From positions 1 through 64,000 of the forward strand of contig NZ_JACYUY010000003.1 of assembly GCF_014842025.1 (NCBI RefSeq): a stretch of DNA of 64,000 bases, read 5' to 3'. Within the stretch, counting starts at the first letter, position 1, and the number at the start of each line of letters is the position of its first letter. The translations under genes and the position numbers were made by a program. The DNA is from Massilia sp. CFBP 13721. GTDB taxonomy: Bacteria; Pseudomonadota; Gammaproteobacteria; Burkholderiales; Burkholderiaceae_D. The notes under the pieces were generated by a model. The model was not told where the DNA came from. It did no database searches and saw only the letters and a program-made list of their open reading frames with translations. Of this stretch, positions 58,632-64,000 are shown one piece after another.

Positions 58632-59648
58632 TCACTTTAATTTCGGGTCGAGCGCATCGCGCAGCGCATCGGTGAACAGCGAGAACGCCGTCACCAGCAG
58701 CGCCATCGCGCCGGCCGCGGCCGCCAGCTGCCACCATTTACCGAGAATCAGCTCGTTCTGCGCCTCGTTCAGCATGCTGCCCCAGGACACGGTCCCCACC
58801 GGCACCCCGAAGCCGAGGAAGGACAAAATGACTTCGGCCTTGATGAAGCCGACGACCAGGATCGACAGCTGCACCAGCGCCACGTGCGAGACGTTCGGGA
58901 AAATGTGCGAGAACATCTTGCGCCAGCTGGAGGCGCCAATCGCATCGGCCGCCATCACGTATTCGCGCGCCTTGTGCTTGATGTATTCGGCGCGGATCAG
59001 GCGGTAGGGGCCGGTCCAGCCGGTCAGGCCGAGGATCAGCACGATCGTCGTCACGCCCTTTTGCTGGAGCACGGCGGCAACCGTCAAGATCATCAGGATC
59101 GATGGAATTGAGGTAAAAATGCTGTAGAACCAGTTGAACAGGTCGTCGACGACGCCGCCGAAAAAGCCGGAGACGGCGCCGAACAAGGTGCCGAGCGCAA
59201 CCGCGACGAAGGCCGCGACCAGCCCCACCACGATCGAGGTCTCGCCGCCCTTGATGGTTTTACTGAGCACGTCATGCCCCCATTTATCGGCGCCGAAGGG
59301 CAGCGTCAGCGCTTTCGCGCGCGGCGGATGGGTGGCTTGCACCTCAGCCTTCAACTGCGCGAGTTCCTCCGCCAGCGGGTCGAAGGCATTCGGCGGCGGC
59401 GGCGCCTGCGGGCGCGCCAGTGCATCCGTGGCGGCGTCAGGCCCGACAAAACCCGGCGGCGCGTAATTCACCGCCACCTCCTCTTCCCAGTCGCTGGCGA
59501 CCAGCCCGGCGCCCGACAACACCAGCATCAGCAGGAAAGCGCCGACCACGGCCAGCGCCGCCATCGCGACGCGGTCGGCGCGCAGGCGGCGCCAGGCGAG
59601 CGTCCACAGGCCGGGCGAGACGGCGTGTTCCATCACGGCCGCCCTCAT
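58632..59648 (-). CDS. yejE: Peptide ABC importer permease (YejE type)
   Basis: The 338-residue permease has an N-terminal membrane helix (~25-48), then a periplasmic stretch rich in Pro/Ala (~70-120). The DppC-like domain follows with five helices and the EAA-type loop in DAIGASSWRKMFSHIFPNVS. The ATG overlaps the next permease gene's end by four bases. Confidence 0.88.
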   Translation of the reverse strand: MRAAVMEHAVSPGLWTLAWRRLRADRVAMAALAVVGAFLLMLVLSGAGLVASDWEEEVAVNYAPPGFVGPDAATDALARPQAPPPPNAFDPLAEELAQLKAEVQATHPPRAKALTLPFGADKWGHDVLSKTIKGGETSIVVGLVAAFVAVALGTLFGAVSGFFGGVVDDLFNWFYSIFTSIPSILMILTVAAVLQQKGVTTIVLILGLTGWTGPYRLIRAEYIKHKAREYVMAADAIGASSWRKMFSHIFPNVSHVALVQLSILVVGFIKAEVILSFLGFGVPVGTVSWGSMLNEAQNELILGKWWQLAAAAGAMALLVTAFSLFTDALRDALDPKLK

Positions 59649-60583
59649 TTGAGTTGCACGCGCGGATCGACCGCGCCATACAGCAGGTCGGCCAACAGGT
59701 TGAAGACCATGGTCGCGGCCGCGACATACACGGTGATCGCTTTGATCACCGGAAAATCGCTGCGCTCCACCGCCAGGATGACTTCGCGTCCGATACCGGG
59801 AATCCCGAAAAAGCGCTCCAGCAAGAACGCGCCGATCAGCAGCGCCGGCAGGTTCGCCATCACGTGGGTGATGATCGGGATCGCGGCATTCCGCAGCACG
59901 TGTACCCAGACGATGCGGCGTTCGCTCAAGCCCTTGGCGCGCGCGGTGCGCACGTAATCCTGGTGCACTTCGTCGAGCACGAAACTGCGGTACAGGCGCA
60001 GCGTCGGCGCGATCGAGACCGCCAGGCCGATGATGATCGGCAGCAGCGCATAACGCAGCAGGTTGTCGCCGAGGCTGTTGCCCCAGCCCTGCACCGGAAA
60101 CAGGCCCAGCTTGTAGGCGAAAAAGTACTGGAACACGATGATGTAGACCAGGATCGAGATCGACATGCCGACCGTGCAGGCCACCATCACGGCGCGGTCG
60201 GTGAGCGAGCCGCGCACGAAGGCGATGCCGAGGGCCAGCGCGATGCCGAACAAGGTTTCGAGGATGGTCAGGGGCACCAGCACCGTCAGCGAGGGTCCGA
60301 GCCGGCTGGCGATGATGTGCGACACCGGTTCGCCCGTGCTCCAGGCGTTGCCGAAGTCAAACGTGAGGATCTGCTGGACGAAGATCCACAGCTGCACGTG
60401 ATACGGCTGGTCGATGCCGAGCTGGGCGCGGATGTTGGCGATCGCCGCCTCGTCCGCCATCTTGCCGGCCAGCAGATAGGACGGGTCGCCGCCGACCCAG
60501 TTGAACAGCACGAAGACGAGCAAGATGACGCCCGCCATGGTTGGCAGCATCTGCCAGAGTCGGCGCAATATGTAAGCCAGCAT
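59645..60583 (-). CDS. yejB: Peptide ABC importer permease (YejB/DppB type)
   Basis: The 312-residue permease starts at ATG 60583 (MLAYILRRLWQMLPTM), a typical DppB N-terminus. Earlier in-frame ATGs only add unrelated residues. Six membrane helices and the EAA loop (RTARAKGLSERRIVWVHVLRNAAIPI) are present. It is the first gene of the operon, and no binding-protein gene lies upstream. Confidence 0.88.
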   Translation of the reverse strand: MLAYILRRLWQMLPTMAGVILLVFVLFNWVGGDPSYLLAGKMADEAAIANIRAQLGIDQPYHVQLWIFVQQILTFDFGNAWSTGEPVSHIIASRLGPSLTVLVPLTILETLFGIALALGIAFVRGSLTDRAVMVACTVGMSISILVYIIVFQYFFAYKLGLFPVQGWGNSLGDNLLRYALLPIIIGLAVSIAPTLRLYRSFVLDEVHQDYVRTARAKGLSERRIVWVHVLRNAAIPIITHVMANLPALLIGAFLLERFFGIPGIGREVILAVERSDFPVIKAITVYVAAATMVFNLLADLLYGAVDPRVQLK

Positions 60584-60959
60584 ACTTTTACCAAACGCGC
60601 CCTGCGCACCCGGCCGTATCCAAAAGGCGTAACCATACCCTGAATCGGTCGCCCCCGGCGACTTCGATCTGCTGCACCGCAGCAACGCCTGCGCATGCCC
60701 GATACCGCTGAGCTGTCAATCGCCACACGTTTCAAATGTCAAAGTGTTGTTTCCATGTCATGCATATCCACGTTACCTTGACGTTGCTTTCGCTACATGT
60801 TTTTATAAATACGCCGAAATGAACCGACTACATTTCGACTCAGGACAAACGATATCGCATATGCACAGCGCATCCATGGAAAGTCTGAACCAGATTTTTC
60901 CGAAAAATAACATGCATATGTTCTATAAAAATTTCCCTTTGGCTATTTCTGGAGTAGAG
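60584..60959. other. Divergent control region between peptide transporter and TonB receptor
   Basis: The region is more AT-rich than its surroundings. It contains a candidate promoter toward the receptor. Several ATG codons in frame with the receptor (60744, 60825, 60861, 60876, 60912) are rejected because the signal peptide begins at 60960. Confidence 0.5.
60778..60807 (+). promoter_or_regulatory. Candidate sigma70 promoter for the TonB-dependent receptor
   Basis: TTGACG (60778-60783), 18 bases, TTTATA (60802-60807). It gives a leader of about 145 bases before ATG 60960. Confidence 0.4.
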
Positions 60960-63743
60960 ATGCATAAAAGAACAATGATGTCGCAAGCCGTTTCCATGGC
61001 GCTGGCCAGCGCCTTCGCCCTGCCCGCCTTCGCCCAGGTGAGCGGGACGGCGGACGCGCCGATCGCCCGTGTCGAAGTGACCGGCTCGAGTATCAAGCGC
61101 GCCAGCGCCGAAACCGCCTCGCCGGTCCAGGTCGTCACCCGCGAAGACCTCGTCAAGTCGGGCAAGAGCACCGTCTCCGAATACCTGCAAACCCTGACCG
61201 CCGACGGCGCCGGCTCGCTGCCGACCGGCTTCGGCAACGGCTTCGCGGCAGGCTCCACCGCCATCTCGCTGCGCGGCCTCGGCGCCACCTCGACCCTGGT
61301 GCTGCTCAACGGCCGCCGCATGGCGCCGTTCGCGCGCGCCGACGATGGCCAGAAGAGCTTTACCGACCTTTCCACCGTGCCGATGGAAGCGGTCGAGCGC
61401 ATCGAAATCCTCAAGGACGGCGCCTCCTCGACCTATGGCGCCGACGCCATCGCCGGCGTCGTCAACATCATCCTGCGCCGCGATTTCACCGGCCTGGTGC
61501 TCAAGGGCGAAGTCGGCCAGTCGCGCTACCACGACGGCGAAATGGCCAAGGGATCGATCACCTGGGGCGTGGGCACGCTCGACCAGGAAGGCTACAATGT
61601 CCTGCTCAACATCGAGTCGTATTCGAACCGCGAGCTGATGAACAAGGACCGCGCCGGACGCGACTGGATCGGCGCCGGCGACATCCGCCCATGGGGCTAT
61701 CCGCAGAACACCCAGTTCGCCGCCGGCTTCATCACCCCAGGCGCCTCGAGCGCGACCCCGACCGGCGCGCTGCGCAATCCGGTGACGGGCAACTACGTCT
61801 CGCTGCCGGGCTGCTCGGCACTGTCGACCACGACCGCGCAAGACCCGGCCGGCGGCTGCCTCTGGTACGCCGACCAGTTCCGCTCGATGCAGCCCGAGAT
61901 CAGCGGCATCAACCTCTACACCCGCTTCGGCAAGCGCCTCGGCGGCGGCCACGAACTGTATGCCGAAGCCGGCTACTCGCGCCGCGACACCGAGTTCACG
62001 CTGATCCCGCCATCGGTCTCGCCGACGGTCGCCTTCCCGCCGAACGCCCAGTTCCCGACCGGCGTCATCAACTACGGCTCTGGCGCCAACGCCATCGTGC
62101 TGGCCGCCAACCACCCGCAAAACCCCTACGGCGTGCCGGTCAACCTGCGCTATTCGGCCTTCGACGTCGGCCCCTCGACCCGTTCGGCCGACAATGCCTT
62201 CATGCGCGCCGTGGTCGGCGTCAAGGGACAGATGTATGGCTGGGATTACGACACGGCCTACGTGCACTCGCGCTCGACGCTCGACCTCGACTACAGCAAC
62301 ATGCTGGTCATGCCGGCCCTGGCCGCTGCGCTCGGCAACCCGGCCAGCCCGCTGTTCCCCTACTACATCGGCAACCAGGCCGGCCGCAATCCGGCTTCGC
62401 TGTACGCGGCGATCGCGCGCAGCGCCACCTCGCACTCGACCACGCGCCTGGACATCCTCGACTTCAAGGCCTCGCGCGAACTGATGCAGCTGCCGGGCGG
62501 CGCCCTGGGCGTGGCCTTCGGCGCCGAATACCGCCGCGAGAAACTCGACAATCCTTCCCTGTCGGGCACCGAGAACGGTTCGATCAACGCCTCCTACGTG
62601 GCGGCGCAGGGCGACCAGGACATCAAGGCGGTGTTCGTCGAAGTCGCTGCGCCCGTTTTGAAAGGGGTCGAAGTCAATGGCGCGCTGCGCTATGACCGCT
62701 ACGAGAACTTCTCGTCGACCACGCCGAAGGTCGGCGTGAAATGGACCCCGGTCCAGAGCTTCGCGCTGCGTGGCACCTATTCGGAAGGCTTCCGCGCACC
62801 GGGACCGGCCGAATCGGGCCCGGCCAGCCAGAGCACCGGCACCGCCAACGCGCGCGACCCGATCCGCTGCCCGGGTGGCACCCCGGCCCCCGGCGGCGCC
62901 ACCCTGGCCGATTGCGCGGTTGCGGTCGGCGCTGTGAAAGTCGGCAATCCCGCGCTGCAGCCGGAAACCTCGAAAGGCGTGACCCTGGGCGTGGTCTGGG
63001 ATCCGCTGCCGGGCACCAGCATCGCGCTCGACGGCTGGCGCATCAAGCGCAGCAACGAGATCAACCCGATGCCGTACAACGAAGCGGCGGCGCTGCCGGA
63101 CGCGATCCGCGCCGACAACAACCTGGTCGTGAACGGCGTCGTGCAGCCCAATACGGGCAGCCTGCTGCTGTCGAAAGCGCCCTACCGCAATTCCAGCTTC
63201 ACCGAGGTCAAGGGTGTCGACCTGGACTTGCGCCAGCGCATCCGCCTGGGCGACTACGGCCGCGCCACGCTCGGCCTGACCTGGACCCACATCTCCTCCT
63301 GGGAACGGGCCGAATCCGCCACCGTGCGCTACCAGTACGCCGGCACCCACGGCAACTGCGACACCTCGAACTGCGCGGGTACGCCGAAGAACAAGATCAG
63401 CGCGGTCGCCTCGTGGGACCGCGACGCCCTGAGCTTGAGCGCGACGGCCAACTGGCGTAGCGAGATGAAAAACGTCGCCTTTGACGGCGACCTGTGCGCC
63501 TCGCGCTTCGCCAACGGCGCCGACGCCCCGAACGGCTGCCGCCTCGGCTCGTTCGCCACGCTCGACCTGTCGGCGCGCTACAACGTGACCAGCCACCTGC
63601 AACTGTTCGCGTCGATCAACAACGTGCTCGACAAGGTGGCGCCGCTCGACCCGCTGACCTACGGCGGCCTCAGCTACAACCCGATGGACGCCAGCGGCGC
63701 CATCGGCCGCTACTTCAAGGTGGGGGCACGGTATCAGTACTAA
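60960..63743 (+). CDS. TonB-dependent outer-membrane receptor
   Basis: The 927-residue protein starts at ATG 60960, with GGAG six bases upstream. The signal peptide ends near ALPAFA-Q (residue ~26). The plug domain (~30-150) contains VEVTGSSIKRASAETASPVQVV, ISLRGLGATSTLVLLNGRRM and VERIEILKDGASSTYGADAI. The 22-strand barrel follows and ends in the aromatic residue of FKVGARYQY. There is no N-terminal signalling extension, so it is not a FecA-type regulator receptor. The divergent peptide importer makes a peptide ligand likely, but this is inference. Confidence 0.94.
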   Translation: MHKRTMMSQAVSMALASAFALPAFAQVSGTADAPIARVEVTGSSIKRASAETASPVQVVTREDLVKSGKSTVSEYLQTLTADGAGSLPTGFGNGFAAGSTAISLRGLGATSTLVLLNGRRMAPFARADDGQKSFTDLSTVPMEAVERIEILKDGASSTYGADAIAGVVNIILRRDFTGLVLKGEVGQSRYHDGEMAKGSITWGVGTLDQEGYNVLLNIESYSNRELMNKDRAGRDWIGAGDIRPWGYPQNTQFAAGFITPGASSATPTGALRNPVTGNYVSLPGCSALSTTTAQDPAGGCLWYADQFRSMQPEISGINLYTRFGKRLGGGHELYAEAGYSRRDTEFTLIPPSVSPTVAFPPNAQFPTGVINYGSGANAIVLAANHPQNPYGVPVNLRYSAFDVGPSTRSADNAFMRAVVGVKGQMYGWDYDTAYVHSRSTLDLDYSNMLVMPALAAALGNPASPLFPYYIGNQAGRNPASLYAAIARSATSHSTTRLDILDFKASRELMQLPGGALGVAFGAEYRREKLDNPSLSGTENGSINASYVAAQGDQDIKAVFVEVAAPVLKGVEVNGALRYDRYENFSSTTPKVGVKWTPVQSFALRGTYSEGFRAPGPAESGPASQSTGTANARDPIRCPGGTPAPGGATLADCAVAVGAVKVGNPALQPETSKGVTLGVVWDPLPGTSIALDGWRIKRSNEINPMPYNEAAALPDAIRADNNLVVNGVVQPNTGSLLLSKAPYRNSSFTEVKGVDLDLRQRIRLGDYGRATLGLTWTHISSWERAESATVRYQYAGTHGNCDTSNCAGTPKNKISAVASWDRDALSLSATANWRSEMKNVAFDGDLCASRFANGADAPNGCRLGSFATLDLSARYNVTSHLQLFASINNVLDKVAPLDPLTYGGLSYNPMDASGAIGRYFKVGARYQY

Positions 63744-63764
63744 GCAGTACTAAGCGGTAACCTG

Positions 63765-63788
63765 AACCCGGCTTCGGCCGGGTTTTTT
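63765..63788 (+). terminator. Intrinsic terminator after TonB receptor
   Basis: AACCCGGC-TTCG-GCCGGGTT (63765-63784), then T residues to 63788. This is a classic tetraloop terminator. Confidence 0.92.
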
Positions 63789-63854
63789 ATTGGGTTCGCC
63801 CCAAACGCACGCGCATCCTGCCGTTCTCAGGCGCTGCGGTACGCGACGGTACGA

Positions 63855-63966
63855 CCGTGTGGGCTCAGAGCGGTTCGCCGCCCGGCCCACCCTACGTTAC
63901 ACAGCAGCCAACGATACAGTGATGACAGTAGCGCACCGTAGGGTGGGCTCTCCGAGCCCACGCGGT
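63855..63966. repeat. REP-like pair (63855-63896 minus, 63937-63966 plus)
   Basis: The first copy carries a longer loop with an inserted GCGGTTCGCCGCC-type inner hairpin. The second is the consensus form. No gene is seen between 63789 and the window end. Confidence 0.65.
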
Positions 63967-64000
63967 CCGGCATATGCCGGTTGAAACGCCGGACAAAGTC

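Noticed and set aside
60840-63602. Long minus-strand open frame opposite the TonB receptor
   Set aside because: Antisense shadow with no family features; the receptor frame is certain.

Overview
The window is GC-rich chromosomal DNA from a Gram-negative bacterium, most likely a betaproteobacterium of the Oxalobacteraceae (Massilia/Duganella/Telluria-like). The grounds are the codon usage, the rimP-nusA-infB-rbfA-truB order next to an rluB with long low-complexity tails, scpB, a TonB-dependent receptor beside a peptide ABC transporter, and protein wording typical of the group. The genus is an inference.

Positions 1-5.4 kb form an accessory edge: a degraded tmRNA-3'-end-like sequence with a terminator, a clearly less GC-rich acyltransferase-3 gene, a putative glycosyltransferase-like gene, and a TPR protein with a C-terminal glycosyltransferase-like domain facing the flagellins. 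Together they look like a surface-glycan or flagellin-glycosylation set.

Positions 5.6-39.6 kb hold an apparently complete flagellar locus in one block: two tandem near-identical flagellins, a FliK-like orphan, fliM-N-P-Q-R-flhB-flhA on the minus strand, then fliE-F-G-H-I-J-D-S-T-K-L, fliA, motA, motB, flgM, flgN and a stand-alone glucosaminidase on the plus strand, flgA on the minus strand, and flgB-C-D-E-F-G-H-I-J-K-L plus one unrecognised gene. The contiguous fliMNPQR-flhBA module, the fliDSTKL-fliA-motAB module, small flagellins, a FliM without the usual CheY-binding N-terminus, and the absence of fliO, flhF, flhG, flhDC and all che genes match the lateral (laf, Flag-2) type of flagellum rather than a primary polar system. 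This is the main discovery candidate of the window.

Positions 39.9-54.2 kb are core housekeeping: an MsbA-like ABC exporter, a small membrane protein, typA, truB, rbfA, infB, nusA, rimP, rluB and scpB. The rimP leader carries a very good sigma70 promoter followed by an intrinsic terminator that looks like an attenuator, and a second terminator plus a repeat separates infB from rbfA.

Positions 54.6-64 kb carry glucokinase, a DedA-rhodanese fusion, a YejBEF-like peptide ABC importer with no binding-protein gene in the window, and a divergent TonB-dependent receptor.

Two repeat families run through the intergenic spaces: a short REP-like palindrome (about 14 copies, mostly in pairs) and a roughly 95-bp structured element with inverted-repeat ends (two copies, one of them inside the flgH-flgI gap).
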